Shown here piece after piece: positions 45,788-56,470 of a stretch of DNA of 64,000 nt. The DNA comes from Candidatus Nitrosocaldaceae archaeon. Its GTDB lineage: Archaea; Thermoproteota; Nitrososphaeria; Nitrososphaerales; Nitrosocaldaceae. The position numbers and the translations under genes are program-made. The DNA lies in the NCBI GenBank assembly GCA_026002835.1, contig BPGC01000004.1:105327-169326 (forward strand), given 5' to 3'. Each line of letters starts with the position of its first letter. Position 1 is the stretch's first letter. The notes beneath the pieces were generated by a model. The model did no database searches and was not told the origin of the DNA. It was given only the letters and a program-made list of their open reading frames with translations.

Positions 45788-48355
45788 TTAACTAAAGAAA
45801 AAGTCTTCAAGTTTAGTAGCCCCTAATAACGTATCAAACTCATATCCTAATGCTAATAATATCTGATCGAATGTACTCCTCATAGCATCTAAATATTTAT
45901 CAACATCGATCTCTTCTGGTTTTGCTAATTCGATAGGCTTAACTCCAGGAGGAGTTCTTGTCTTTACATATGATATTATATCTCCAGCCTTGATCTCTCT
46001 CTCTTCTGCTAGTAATTGAGCTGCCCTTATATGTTGAGGTATTGTCTTCTTATATTCGCTAGGAGATTTGCTAATCATAACATTAAATGCTAACTCTTCT
46101 AGAGGAATCTTCTTCTCCTTTAATCTTTTGACATCTTCTCTTATTATCTTCATTATCTCTTCTTTTGCAATCTCAAAATCTTTCTCATTATTAACTTTGC
46201 CTAATATTTCTATAACTTTATAGAATGCATTTCTTATGAATGGCGGTGTATGACTCTTTTTACCAGTCAAACCTTTGACATCTACACTACCATCACTCAT
46301 TACTCCAAAGTAATTCTTCTTCTTGCCAGAAAAGACAACATATCTATATACTTTATCTATATCTAGATCAACACCCATCTCTTTCTTAGCCCATGATGAA
46401 ATGATCTCTATATCTTCCTTCTTAACACCTTTAAGGAATAATGAATCGGTATCTCCATATACTACCTCTAATCCTAACTCTTTACATTTTTCTATAGTCT
46501 TAGTTATAGTATATCTTCCTATTGCTGCAGTTGCTTCTGCTACTGGCAGATAATATAATGGGAATATCTCTGCGCCCATAACTCCATAACTAGCATTAAG
46601 AATAACTTTTAATGCTTGGCTAATAATTTTATATAAAGTTCTTTCTTCTTCTGGGAGAGATTTATCCTTTGCTATATACTTGTAATAGTTTACTCTAAGA
46701 TCTCTTAACGAGCCTATAAGCAAAGACTCTAACCCTTTCCTCTTTTTACAGATCCAATGATCAGTTTCTGGTATCTTATTCTCTTTACATTCCTCGTGTA
46801 TACATCTAACAGTCTCATATGAAAGATTGTTAACTTTGATTATACTAGGATATAGGCTTGCAAAGTCTAATACAACAACATTGAAATGAACTCCAGCTTT
46901 AGGTTCAACAACAAAACCACCTTTATACTTTTTATCTTTGATAATTGCAGTAGTTGACACTGTGCTCTTCTCTTCTAACTCATCCTTTCTTGGTATCAAT
47001 ATATTCTTTCTTCTATGCTCAAAATATAACATACTTCTGATCCATTGAGATACTCCCATTCTTGATATATCTTCAATAGGCATCCTAGCAACTCTACAAA
47101 TTACTATGAACAATTTCATAAGTAGATCATCATTAAAACTCGTTAGTTTGTAAGTAATCCTTGCATCATTATGACAATACCTTGCCAATTCATATAACGA
47201 TAGATCGTTTATAGAACCATCGAATTCTATTTTAGACTCATTTATCAATGCTTCACTTATAGCATTTAATGTATACTCTGAATATTTATTGCTAAATGCA
47301 TAGATCTGCATTGATCTATTGGAGAATGTCTTATAAAGATCTATATGCACACCATGCTTCAATGCAGCAGAACCATGCCTTCCTCCTTCTTTCTGTAATC
47401 TTATTGGAATTTCATCTGTCTTTATACCTTTATTCTTTGCTCTATTGTATAAATAAGGCATATCAAAGTCATCACCATTAAATGTTATTATAAATGGATA
47501 GTCTAACATTCTATAAAATACTTTCTTTAATAACTCAGCCTCGTCATCTACAAATATCACTTTAATATTATCATCTAATTCATCTCTACTCCCTTTATCA
47601 TTCCTATTATCTAATACATAAACCTCATTGATATCATCGCTTACTATTGAGACAGCTATAACCTCATTATCAGCTTTCTTTGGATCTGGCATTCTACCCT
47701 CTTCACTAAGGACTTCAATATCTAATGCTGCTCTCTTTATACTGCTAGTAGGTTGGTTTAATAATCTAGCCCATTCCATGATATACTTTCTTTCTTCATC
47801 ACTGAATGAAGAGCTATCCTTCATCTTATCCCAAAGCAAGCTTTTTAATGCTAATTCGACTTGTTCAGTAACTTTATATGGATGATGTACAAGTTTATCA
47901 TCTCTTATAGCATAATATGCTCCAGGAATTAATCTATTATCATACAAGTAATTCTCATAATACTTGATATCTGCTTCCCAAACTCTGCTCAATCTATTCC
48001 TTATACTATCTTCTCTACCTCCAATAACTAGAGGATTATCTGCTATTATCTTATCCATAATAACTTCTCTATCTCTTAATACATCTAACTTCTTCTCTTT
48101 TATTATATCAATAACTCCTTTTCTATCTTTTATCTCATTATATTCATCCTCATCTAATATAGCATAACAATATGGTTTATGTTCAGTCTTGTCATACCAA
48201 CAATAGATCCTCTTATCTCTAGGATTATAAAATTTGAGCAATGCTACATTCTTTTCTCCATCATAAGTTGCTGATATCAATAATGATGGTTCTAACTCTT
48301 GCGTATCAGAACATAGATACTCTAGTTTATCTTTAACAGAGGTAATACTTTGCAT
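45788..48355 (-). CDS. polB: family B DNA polymerase
   Basis: 855 aa. The 3'-5' exonuclease domain begins around residue 205 with ALDIEVL (motif I) and continues with TFNGDDFDMPYL. Polymerase motif A is VVLDFASLYPSI, motif B includes LKVILNASYGVMG, and motif C is VYGDTDSLF. The length fits the replicative archaeal PolB. Its end lies about 180 bp upstream of amoC on the same strand. Confidence 0.95.
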   Translation of the reverse strand: MQSITSVKDKLEYLCSDTQELEPSLLISATYDGEKNVALLKFYNPRDKRIYCWYDKTEHKPYCYAILDEDEYNEIKDRKGVIDIIKEKKLDVLRDREVIMDKIIADNPLVIGGREDSIRNRLSRVWEADIKYYENYLYDNRLIPGAYYAIRDDKLVHHPYKVTEQVELALKSLLWDKMKDSSSFSDEERKYIMEWARLLNQPTSSIKRAALDIEVLSEEGRMPDPKKADNEVIAVSIVSDDINEVYVLDNRNDKGSRDELDDNIKVIFVDDEAELLKKVFYRMLDYPFIITFNGDDFDMPYLYNRAKNKGIKTDEIPIRLQKEGGRHGSAALKHGVHIDLYKTFSNRSMQIYAFSNKYSEYTLNAISEALINESKIEFDGSINDLSLYELARYCHNDARITYKLTSFNDDLLMKLFIVICRVARMPIEDISRMGVSQWIRSMLYFEHRRKNILIPRKDELEEKSTVSTTAIIKDKKYKGGFVVEPKAGVHFNVVVLDFASLYPSIIKVNNLSYETVRCIHEECKENKIPETDHWICKKRKGLESLLIGSLRDLRVNYYKYIAKDKSLPEEERTLYKIISQALKVILNASYGVMGAEIFPLYYLPVAEATAAIGRYTITKTIEKCKELGLEVVYGDTDSLFLKGVKKEDIEIISSWAKKEMGVDLDIDKVYRYVVFSGKKKNYFGVMSDGSVDVKGLTGKKSHTPPFIRNAFYKVIEILGKVNNEKDFEIAKEEIMKIIREDVKRLKEKKIPLEELAFNVMISKSPSEYKKTIPQHIRAAQLLAEEREIKAGDIISYVKTRTPPGVKPIELAKPEEIDVDKYLDAMRSTFDQILLALGYEFDTLLGATKLEDFFFS

Positions 48356-48418
48356 ACACTATATCTTCACATAATGATTATAAAAACGATCTGAAGATAA
48401 AAACTTATAAGCGTTTAT

Positions 48419-48904
48419 ATGCTTAATAAATCGATGTATAAAACTATACTAGTGCCATATGATGTATCTAAACATTCTGATCATGCTCTTAAACATGCTG
48501 TAAAACTAGCTAAAAATTTTAATTCAAAACTAATATTATTACATGTAATTCCAGATATTCCATTCCCTCCAACTTTATTAAACGTGGGTAAGATACTCAG
48601 ATCAAAAAAGACTGGAGAGGTTATTACTAGCAGAGAATATCTAAAAGAGTTGTACAATGAGATGAAGAATGAGGCTATTAAGATGCTTAATGACGAGATC
48701 AAGGATTTTGACATTACTATTGATATAAGAATATTAGTAGGTCATCCAGCAAAGCAGATAATCGAATTCTTGAAGAAAGAGAAGATAGATTTGATTGTAA
48801 TGGGCACATCTGGATTGAGCGGGTTATCTAAGATTAAAGCTTTAGGGAGTGTAAGTAGGTATGTTATTGAGAATACAAATGTACCAATACTATTAATTCA
48901 TTAA
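48419..48904 (+). CDS. universal stress protein (UspA family)
   Basis: 161 aa. TILVPYDVSKHSDHALKHAV, LILLHVIPDIPFP, and VMGTSGLSGLSKIKALGSVS (GxGSxxR-like nucleotide site) with the terminal NVPILLIH. Divergent from polB. Confidence 0.9.
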   Translation: MLNKSMYKTILVPYDVSKHSDHALKHAVKLAKNFNSKLILLHVIPDIPFPPTLLNVGKILRSKKTGEVITSREYLKELYNEMKNEAIKMLNDEIKDFDITIDIRILVGHPAKQIIEFLKKEKIDLIVMGTSGLSGLSKIKALGSVSRYVIENTNVPILLIH

Positions 48905-48950
48905 AACCTTATGATTATTGCTATCTTATATCATGCGTTGCTGATAAAGA

Positions 48951-49469
48951 ATGATAAATGCTAAAAATAGAGAAGATATTCAAGAGAATAAGATATTATA
49001 CATAGCAAGATTTACTCCATTAAAGAGACAAGAATTAGCATTAAAGATTATGAGAACATATAAAAGATGCAGAATTGATACTAGCAGGATTTAGAGATTA
49101 TAGACATACAATAAACATGTAAAGAGCATATCGGATAATAATGAAGATAATAGAATGTCCTACAGATAATAAGATAATTAGATTATACAATGAAGCAAAT
49201 GTATATGCTCATCCTAGGATAGGAGAATATTTCGGTATATCACCTTGCGAAGCTATGGCTTTAGGAATGCCAGTTGTAATCAGAGCTCCTACTGGTTATC
49301 TGCAATAACAGATAAATTCAGTTTAGCGATTATAGTTTCATAGAAAGATTGAAGCAGGTATTGTTGATGGATAAAGAACGGTTGAATATAAGCAGAGAGG
49401 TTAAGAACAAAGATATGCTATCCAGAAGAGTTTACAAAAAGAATAATAAGATTTTATGAAGAGTTATAG
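48951..49469 (+). pseudogene. GT4 glycosyltransferase pseudogene
   Basis: Pieces of one GT4 protein lie in successive frames: YIARFTPLKRQELALKIM (about 48996-49049), DAELILAGFRDYRH (about 49070-49110), then LYNEANVYAHPRIGEYFGIS with PCEAMALGMPVVI (about 49180-49300), and a final FTKRIIRFYEEL. The N-terminal half is missing. Several frameshifts and stops show real decay rather than a single error. Confidence 0.75.
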
Positions 49470-50216
49470 TGAAGAATAATCATCTCTTAACTCTCTTAAT
49501 CTTATCTCCCTTATCGCTCTTATCTTTTCTATATCTATATCGCTTACAAGTATCTGTTCATATGCAGATGCTTGAACTAGATCTGGTTTTGCTACATCTA
49601 CAAACTTATCATACATAATATCAACTATTATACTCCTTCCTCCATAGATATCATTACATACATTTGGAGCTATAGTAACAACTCTGTTCTCTAATGCTCT
49701 TGCTTGTGCATAAATATGCCAAGGTTCAATACCTTCATTGTGTATCTTTGATGGATAAAAGATTATATCAGAGCCTTTTAAAGTCAACGCTCTTGAGATC
49801 TCTGGGAATACAATATCATGACATATTGCTATCCCAAATTTGATGCCTTTATAATTGAAAATATGTAATTTATTACCAGCCTTCACTTTATCTTTCTCTG
49901 TAGCAAAGGGATGTATCTTATACTGTTTACCTATTATCTTACCATTATCTATTACTGGAGTTGATATATATCGCTCATCATCAACTCTTTCAATGAATGC
50001 TCCAGGAATTATACATATTCCTTGATCACTAGATATATCTATTATTGCCGACAACTCTTCTTCAATATTTAGTATCTCAGAAGGATACCATTGCTCTGGT
50101 AAGCATATGATCTCAGATTCTGCTGTACAAGCCTTTATGATATTATTTATTGCATGCTCCATAGACTTTTCAGGCTCATCAAGTACTTCTAATTGGACTA
50201 TAGTTACTCTAACCAT
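49464..50216 (-). CDS. nitrilase-superfamily carbon-nitrogen hydrolase
   Basis: 250 aa with the Glu-Lys-Cys triad regions: IICLPEQWYPS, GKQYKIHPFAT and FGIAICHDIVFPEISRAL. The family hydrolyses amides such as omega-amino-acid amides or deaminated glutathione. The substrate is unknown. It is divergent from the PfkB-type kinase by about 80 bp. Confidence 0.85.
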   Translation of the reverse strand: MVRVTIVQLEVLDEPEKSMEHAINNIIKACTAESEIICLPEQWYPSEILNIEEELSAIIDISSDQGICIIPGAFIERVDDERYISTPVIDNGKIIGKQYKIHPFATEKDKVKAGNKLHIFNYKGIKFGIAICHDIVFPEISRALTLKGSDIIFYPSKIHNEGIEPWHIYAQARALENRVVTIAPNVCNDIYGGRSIIVDIMYDKFVDVAKPDLVQASAYEQILVSDIDIEKIRAIREIRLRELRDDYSSL

Positions 50217-50297
50217 TTAATGCTAGATAATTCAATACTAGCATACTTAAGTCTTGCTTACAATACGTTTAAAAGTATAAATATCATTGCTATCTAT

Positions 50298-51260
50298 ATG
50301 CCAAAATTATTAGTATCAGGTGCTATAAACTGGGATACAACTATAATAGTTGACGAATTTCCTAGAGCTGGAGAAGAGGTAAAGGCTAATAATGTAATTA
50401 GCGTTCCTGGAGGTAAAGGAGGCAACACTGCATCAGCAGCAAGAAGAATATTAGATGATACAGTAGGTATAATTGGAGTTTTAGGCAATGATGATATAGC
50501 TAAAAAACAGTTGGATATATTTGATAAAGAAGGCATAGATACTAATCTTATATTAAGAAAGGATATCCCTTCTGGTCAAGCATATGTTATAGTAGATAAG
50601 AAAGGAGAGAATATCATTCTAACCTATAAAGCAGCAAACCATATGATCAAGCCAGATGATATAGAAAGAGAAGATTTTATAGAAAGTATAGATAATGCTA
50701 AGATGATAATAGTAATTGATCCTCCACTTCAAGTTGCTGATAAGTTGATAGATATAGCATATAGAAAGCATAAAAGGATTATATTCATGCCAGCCTTATT
50801 AACAAAAGAAGGTTTAGATAGTTTGTCTGATAGTCTTAAGAAGGCTAGTTTTATAATAGTTAACGAGCATGAAATACAAGCATTAAGTGATGAAGAAGAT
50901 GTTATAAAAGCATCAACCGATCTCTCTGATAGGTTTGGAAGGATAATAACAACATTAGGCAATAAAGGTTGCATCTTCTGCTATAATAAAAAAGTAGCAA
51001 AGATACCAGCTGTTGATCTAAAATTATTTGATCTTAAGAGTATTAGTACTGTAGGAGCTGGTGATACATTTACTGGTGCATTTGGAGCGTATCTATTACG
51101 AGGATTTGGAGAGATCGAATCTTTATTCTTAGCAAGCATAGCAGCAGCATTAAAGACTACAAAATATGGGCCTAGAGAAAGTCCTACATATGATGAGGTT
51201 AAACGTTATCTGAACGATCCTAGGATGGATGAGGTATACAAGAAGATAAAGTTTATCTGA
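50298..51260 (+). CDS. PfkB/ribokinase-family sugar kinase
   Basis: 320 aa from ATG 50298; an in-frame ATG at 50193 would overlap the divergent nitrilase. Motifs SVPGGKGGNTASAARRI (PfkB 1) and STVGAGDTFTGAFGAYLLRG (PfkB 2 with catalytic Asp). It phosphorylates ribose, nucleosides or related sugars. It is convergent with a nucleoside hydrolase, so ribose from nucleosides is a likely substrate. Confidence 0.87.
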   Translation: MPKLLVSGAINWDTTIIVDEFPRAGEEVKANNVISVPGGKGGNTASAARRILDDTVGIIGVLGNDDIAKKQLDIFDKEGIDTNLILRKDIPSGQAYVIVDKKGENIILTYKAANHMIKPDDIEREDFIESIDNAKMIIVIDPPLQVADKLIDIAYRKHKRIIFMPALLTKEGLDSLSDSLKKASFIIVNEHEIQALSDEEDVIKASTDLSDRFGRIITTLGNKGCIFCYNKKVAKIPAVDLKLFDLKSISTVGAGDTFTGAFGAYLLRGFGEIESLFLASIAAALKTTKYGPRESPTYDEVKRYLNDPRMDEVYKKIKFI

Positions 51261-52083
51261 TCAATTCTAAGAATAACTTGTTAAATGCTTCATGATCTAC
51301 ATCTATGCAAGCATCAACGTTCCCATCTTTATCCTCTTCTACAATACATTTACCTCTATTATCTGGATCTATTCTAACATTAAATCTCTTCTTTTCAAAC
51401 ATATCAGGTTCTAAATAAGAGAATAATGCGAATAGATCATGTATATTAAAATATTTAAATTTTTTAAGAGGATATCTTAACAATCTATATATTAATCTTG
51501 CATATTTATTATTAATATTATATATCTTATCCAACATATCGTTATCAATAGCACATAATCTATTTGTAGTTAGATCCAATCCACAAGCTGTTAGAATAGT
51601 GTTATTTAATACAATATCAGCAGCTTCTGGATCTACATAAAAGTTGAACTCTGCATCATTAGTAACATTTCCTATCTGTTTATTATTATAAATGCCTCCC
51701 ATTATATACAATCTAGCATCTAGCCTATCAATCGAATTTGCAATGTTTGTTAATGGACCAGTTGCTATTACAGCATCTGCTTTGTATATATCTTTTATAG
51801 GCAATGCATCTTCTTTTATATCATCTAACTTTATATCTCCTAATCCATCTGAACCATGAATATCCTTAGCATATAATGGTTCTCTCTTCAATGGTTTAGA
51901 TGCTCCAATATATACTGGCATATCATAACCTAGATATCTAATAATCTTTAACGCATTTCTACTTGCTTGTATAACATCTACATTGCCACATACAGTACTT
52001 ACAGCTCTTACATCAGATGCTCTTAACGCTATTATTAGAGCTATAGCATCATCTATACCTGGATCCATATCTAATACTATCAT
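51253..52083 (-). CDS. nucleoside hydrolase
   Basis: 276 aa. MDPGIDDAIALIIAL carries the DxDxxxDD calcium site of the inosine-uridine hydrolase family, with ATGPLTNIANSI and FNFYVDPEAADIVL. It splits ribonucleosides to base plus ribose. Overlaps the kinase by eight bases at the 3' end. Confidence 0.88.
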   Translation of the reverse strand: MIVLDMDPGIDDAIALIIALRASDVRAVSTVCGNVDVIQASRNALKIIRYLGYDMPVYIGASKPLKREPLYAKDIHGSDGLGDIKLDDIKEDALPIKDIYKADAVIATGPLTNIANSIDRLDARLYIMGGIYNNKQIGNVTNDAEFNFYVDPEAADIVLNNTILTACGLDLTTNRLCAIDNDMLDKIYNINNKYARLIYRLLRYPLKKFKYFNIHDLFALFSYLEPDMFEKKRFNVRIDPDNRGKCIVEEDKDGNVDACIDVDHEAFNKLFLELIR

Positions 52084-52116
52084 AACTTAAATCAATCTAA
52101 ATTATTTTATAAAGTT

Positions 52117-52728
52117 ATGGAGATGTTAGAATTTGCTGTTACTGTTATGCTTGTCTCATCATCTGGAGTATTATCTCCAGGTCCATTGCTATTATCAAAT
52201 ATAATACATGCAAAGAGTTTTGGATATAAATCAGGTTTGATGATATCTTATGGTCATACTATTGTTGAACTTCCTCTAGTTTTGCTATTAGCGGTAAGTA
52301 GTTTAACTTTAGAATTGTTTAATGAGTATAATACAGTAATTAGTGTAATAGGAGGTATAGCATTACTATTCTTCGCAATATCAAATATGCTTAGTAAGAT
52401 TGATAAAAAACCTATGATTCATAAACCGATAATAAGTGGGATTGTATTCTCAGCATTTAACCCATTCTTCATAGCATGGTGGTTAACAATAGGAATGAAA
52501 TTGATTAACGATTCATTACTATTAACTAGTTCAATACTAGGAGTATTTTTGATGTTTATAATGCATATATGGATGGATTATGCGTGGTTAAGCCTTACGG
52601 CATATATAACAAACAAAGGTATCTCGATGTTAAATAATAAATATTACAAGTATATACTGCTTGGTTTAAATTTTATAATGATATACTTTGGAATAAATTT
52701 CTTGCTCAACGCTCTTCAATATGTTTAA
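52117..52728 (+). CDS. LysE/RhtB-type exporter
   Basis: 203 aa with six hydrophobic segments. The N-terminal SSGVLSPGPLLLSNIIHAKS resembles the SPGPD motif of LysE/RhtB. It probably exports an amino acid or similar small solute. Overlaps the convergent gene by 23 bases. Confidence 0.85.
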   Translation: MEMLEFAVTVMLVSSSGVLSPGPLLLSNIIHAKSFGYKSGLMISYGHTIVELPLVLLLAVSSLTLELFNEYNTVISVIGGIALLFFAISNMLSKIDKKPMIHKPIISGIVFSAFNPFFIAWWLTIGMKLINDSLLLTSSILGVFLMFIMHIWMDYAWLSLTAYITNKGISMLNNKYYKYILLGLNFIMIYFGINFLLNALQYV

Positions 52729-53233
52729 GCATATGTTTTCTTAACTCATCATCCGAATTGAATCTAAGATTACAGATTGTGCATAGATACTCCATATCTG
52801 GATATACTTCACGATATGTATGTTCTAGGATAATAACTCCTTTCTTTCCTCTTATTATAGCTATAATACCTCCAGTTATGCCTATAGCTGTAGTTATTAT
52901 CGATATTGGATATATAAGACCCATCCCTATTATACTTATTATAGATATTATTATTGCTAATATACCATAATGCATAAGATCTCTAGGATTCTTCTCCATA
53001 GCTACTGCTAGTATAATAAGCATGCTACCACTAATTATAGATGATATGATTACTCTTGTCTCAAATAGTTTGAATCTTTCCTCTCCTAACTCTTCTCTCA
53101 TCCTAGTTATTGATTCATCTTCAGGTATCTCAATAAATTGTGCAGCTACAAAGGCTATGCTATTTATTATAAGTAATATACCTGCAATTATTGTTAGGAT
53201 ATATTCTGCTCTATGCTTCTTCCTTTCAACCAT
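52706..53233 (-). CDS. membrane protein with C-terminal C2H2 zinc finger
   Basis: 175 aa. Four hydrophobic segments (starting at YILTIIAGILLIINSIAFV and VIISSIISGSMLIILAVAM) precede a cytoplasmic tail YLCTICNLRFNSDDELRKHM with LKH, a classic C-x2-C...H-x3-H finger. This arrangement is rare in characterised archaeal proteins. Function unknown. Confidence 0.8.
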   Translation of the reverse strand: MVERKKHRAEYILTIIAGILLIINSIAFVAAQFIEIPEDESITRMREELGEERFKLFETRVIISSIISGSMLIILAVAMEKNPRDLMHYGILAIIISIISIIGMGLIYPISIITTAIGITGGIIAIIRGKKGVIILEHTYREVYPDMEYLCTICNLRFNSDDELRKHMLKHIEER

Positions 53234-53378
53234 ATTATAATTAAATATTTAATTGTAATATAAAGTATCGAGAATCGAAAGATTATTCTTCATATGATAT
53301 TCTCTAAATAGATAAATAGTTATCTTCTTGAATATAAAAATAATAGAAATATTCTTATTATAAAATGTGCAATTATAT

Positions 53379-54086
53379 ATGTTGAGGAAGCTTAATTTCC
53401 AGCAGTATTTTGAGGAAAGAAAACGGCTATTGATACAACTATGTATATTATCTCTTCTATGTTCATCTATATTATATACATATATCAGTATAGAAGTTCT
53501 ATCTATAGCAGTAGTAAATATTATAAAGGTCGCTATAATTATTCTTGTAGCAATCTCAACTTTAAGTGTATTATATAAAGGAACGTATCTATCTATACTA
53601 GCAATATTTGGTTTATTGATAATTATAGGTATATTCTTACTTCCTATACAAGAACATATAGAGAGTACTTATGAACAGTTTGATACAGCTGCTAATGATA
53701 AGAAAGTTAAGCATCTAGTATGGAGATACAATCCAGCATATGCTTTAACACCATTAGGAAGATTAATATCATTTTATTCAGCAATCGGAGTAATAGGATT
53801 GGCTAATATATTATTGCATAAACCAGATCTATTATATGTTAAGAATAGACCTAATGATCTACCATATCCAATATGGGATAGCAAACATGGATATACAACA
53901 TACAAGTATAGAGATATGATCCCTTTAATTCAATGCCTTAGAGAAGATGAGAAATACCTTATCAATAGATATAGATATATACTAGTTAGAATTGGTGAGC
54001 AATTATATTTAGTTACAATAGATAGCAAGGTTCCAGATAGCTCTGAGATTATAAGGAAGAATGATCAATTCATTGGTGTGCAATGA
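53379..54086 (+). CDS. membrane protein, unknown
   Basis: 235 aa from ATG 53379; GTG at 53367 is an alternative. Three or four transmembrane segments (LCILSLLCSSILYTYISI, VAIIILVAISTLSVLY, ILAIFGLLIIIGIFLLP) with a soluble C-terminal domain. It is translationally coupled (ATGA) to the next gene. Confidence 0.68.
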   Translation: MLRKLNFQQYFEERKRLLIQLCILSLLCSSILYTYISIEVLSIAVVNIIKVAIIILVAISTLSVLYKGTYLSILAIFGLLIIIGIFLLPIQEHIESTYEQFDTAANDKKVKHLVWRYNPAYALTPLGRLISFYSAIGVIGLANILLHKPDLLYVKNRPNDLPYPIWDSKHGYTTYKYRDMIPLIQCLREDEKYLINRYRYILVRIGEQLYLVTIDSKVPDSSEIIRKNDQFIGVQ

Positions 54087-54205
54087 AGATAAGAGCATGT
54101 CCAATATGTCCTAAATGTGGCTCAAAGAAATTTAAAAGGATTGATAGTTATGATAATAAGGTTATCGTTGAATGTTTATCGTGCATGCATAAAATGTTAA
54201 TATGA
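54083..54205 (+). CDS. 40-aa zinc-ribbon protein
   Basis: ATG at 54083 overlaps the previous stop (ATGA). Residues MKIRACPICPKCGSK...VIVECLSCMHK make a CxxC...CxxC ribbon. Translational coupling to the membrane protein indicates a linked function. No family recognised. Confidence 0.65.
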   Translation: MKIRACPICPKCGSKKFKRIDSYDNKVIVECLSCMHKMLI

Positions 54206-54257
54206 TATATTAGAAAAATACGCATGCTTTTAATATAAGCAAGAGGAAGCAGAAAGT

Positions 54258-55250
54258 ATGGCAAAGGTATGGATGGATAATGATGTTAGTTTAGATCCAA
54301 TAAAAGATGAAGTAGTAGCAGTTATAGGATATGGTATACAAGGACATGCTCAAGCTAATAATCTTAAAGATTCTGGAATTAAAGTAATTGTAGGATTAAG
54401 AAAAGGTGGTAATAGTTGGGAGAAAGCAAAGAAGGAAGGACATGATGTCAGAACAGTTAGTGAAGCAGCAGAAGCAGCAGATATAATTCATATACTAATA
54501 CCAGATATGGAACAAGCAAGAGTTTATGAAGAAGAGATCAAACCTTATCTTAAAGAAGGAAATGCCCTAGGCTTCTCACATGGAGCAGCTATCCATTGGC
54601 AATGGATCAAACCTCCAGAGAATGTTGATGTTATAATGGTTGCTCCAAAAGCTCCAGGACAAAGATTAAGGGAATTATATCTAGAGAATTTTGGCACTCC
54701 AGCTATAGTAGCAGTAGAACAAGATTATACAAAGAGAGCATGGGATAGATGCTTAGCATTAGCAAAAGGCATAGGATGCACAAGAGCGGGTGTGATAGAG
54801 ACTACGTTCAAAGAAGAGACTGAAACGGATTGGTTTGGAGAACAAGTTGATCTTTGTGGCGGGGTTCATTCGATGATCCTAAAAGCATTTGAGACTTTGG
54901 TAGAGGCTGGATACAAACCAGAGATAGCATACTTTGAATGCTTACATGAACTCAAATTGATTGTAGATCTGATACAAAGAAATGGAATAAGTGGTATGTA
55001 TGAAAGAGTTAGTGAGACAGCTAGATATGGAGGTTTGACTAGAGGTCCTAGAGTTATAGATGATAGTGTTAAAGCAAGAATGAAAGAGGTTTTAGAAGAG
55101 ATACAGAGTGGCAAGTTTGCTGAAGAATGGTTTAGTATTTATCAAAAGGAAGGAAAGCAAGCATTTGAGAAGTATATGAAAGAGTTAAGAGAACATGAGA
55201 TAGAGCAAGTAGGGAAGAGAATAAGAGGAATGATCTGGAAAGATCAATAA
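54258..55250 (+). CDS. ilvC: ketol-acid reductoisomerase
   Basis: 330 aa, class [20 protein letters not shown] is the NAD(P) binding motif, [13 protein letters not shown] follows, and [25 protein letters not shown] give the Mg2+/substrate ligands. It converts acetolactate to dihydroxyisovalerate in valine and leucine synthesis. Confidence 0.96.
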   Translation: MAKVWMDNDVSLDPIKDEVVAVIGYGIQGHAQANNLKDSGIKVIVGLRKGGNSWEKAKKEGHDVRTVSEAAEAADIIHILIPDMEQARVYEEEIKPYLKEGNALGFSHGAAIHWQWIKPPENVDVIMVAPKAPGQRLRELYLENFGTPAIVAVEQDYTKRAWDRCLALAKGIGCTRAGVIETTFKEETETDWFGEQVDLCGGVHSMILKAFETLVEAGYKPEIAYFECLHELKLIVDLIQRNGISGMYERVSETARYGGLTRGPRVIDDSVKARMKEVLEEIQSGKFAEEWFSIYQKEGKQAFEKYMKELREHEIEQVGKRIRGMIWKDQ

Positions 55251-55251
55251 A

Positions 55252-55791
55252 TTATATATTTATTTTATAACTGAATTCATCAATCTCTTCTCTGAGATAA
55301 ATTCCTAGATCTTTTATATTAGTTACAGTAACCTTATCTTCCATAATATTATCAGGATTATATCTAGCTCTACCTAAGCCTAAAGCATCATCATACTTGT
55401 TAGTTATAATAACTTCATCATTTGCTTTAAAATCATTTGTATGCTCAATTATAGATGAACCAAATATGTCTCTACCATAAAGGAATAACTGTTCAGCATG
55501 ATCATTAATCCTGATCCTTTTCGAGCATCCTATATCTACAAATAATTGTAGTATTGTTAAAGAGAGATGAGCATGTTTTCTAAGATCACAAACTTTTATT
55601 CCAGCAGCTAAAGGATTATTCTTTAATATAAACTCTTTATAATCATTGATCATGAACACTTCTTTATCTCTAATAAGAAACTCTTTATCTCTAAAGTAAT
55701 CAAATACATTCCAATATGAAAATAAGCTGTTGAGTTTAGTTTTTTCTCTCCTATTTAACTCTCTAAACATACATATTATTAACCAATTCAT
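55252..55791 (-). CDS. Nip7-like PUA-domain protein
   Basis: 179 aa. The N-terminal half is variable; the C-terminal PUA region has RIRINDHAEQLFLYGRDIFG, EVIITNKYDDALGLGRARYN, as in archaeal and eukaryotic Nip7. It likely binds rRNA in ribosome assembly or acts as a tRNA/rRNA modification partner. Confidence 0.72.
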   Translation of the reverse strand: MNWLIICMFRELNRREKTKLNSLFSYWNVFDYFRDKEFLIRDKEVFMINDYKEFILKNNPLAAGIKVCDLRKHAHLSLTILQLFVDIGCSKRIRINDHAEQLFLYGRDIFGSSIIEHTNDFKANDEVIITNKYDDALGLGRARYNPDNIMEDKVTVTNIKDLGIYLREEIDEFSYKINI

Positions 55792-55876
55792 AAATAAAAA
55801 TTATGATTCTTCATATATGCAAATATTGTATAGCCATACTATAGTCTATGATATATAGTTATATTACATAAAATAA

Positions 55877-56470
55877 TTAGATCATATTTATTAAATGTTC
55901 ATGCACGCTAGTATTATTTGATAACTCTGGATGGAATGCAGTTCCTATTATATTATCTTGTTGTACAGCAACTACCTTATTACCTAGTTTTGCTATTGGC
56001 TTAACATTATTAGCATATTCAGCAACTATTGGAGCTCTTATGAATACACCATTAAATCTATCTGCAATGCCATCTATACTAATCTCTGCCTCAAATGAGT
56101 CTATCTGTCTACCAAATGCATTTCTCTCAACTACGATATCTAACAATGATAATAAAGGTTGTTTGGTCTCTCCTACTACTCTATCATATGCTCTCTTTGC
56201 TAATAATATCATACCAGCACATGTTCCTAGAACTGGCATACCATCTTTTATTCTATCTATAATTATATCAGTAGAATTACTGAGCATTGCTAGCAATCCT
56301 ATTACAGTACTCTCTCCTCCTGGTATTATCAATGCATCGACCTCTTTAATCTGATTAGGATATTTTACTGGTAATACAATTCCATCTTTATTTAGATTAT
56401 CTAATGCTTTCTTACTAGCATTTATGTTCTCTTCTATATCCCCTTGCAATGCTAAAACTCCTATCTTCAT
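55877..56470 (-). CDS. pdxT: PLP synthase glutaminase subunit
   Basis: 197 aa class I glutamine amidotransferase: [36 protein letters not shown] (catalytic Cys) and TAFHPELSN (catalytic His and Glu). It supplies ammonia to PdxS. The genes overlap by four bases. Confidence 0.97.
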   Translation of the reverse strand: MKIGVLALQGDIEENINASKKALDNLNKDGIVLPVKYPNQIKEVDALIIPGGESTVIGLLAMLSNSTDIIIDRIKDGMPVLGTCAGMILLAKRAYDRVVGETKQPLLSLLDIVVERNAFGRQIDSFEAEISIDGIADRFNGVFIRAPIVAEYANNVKPIAKLGNKVVAVQQDNIIGTAFHPELSNNTSVHEHLINMI

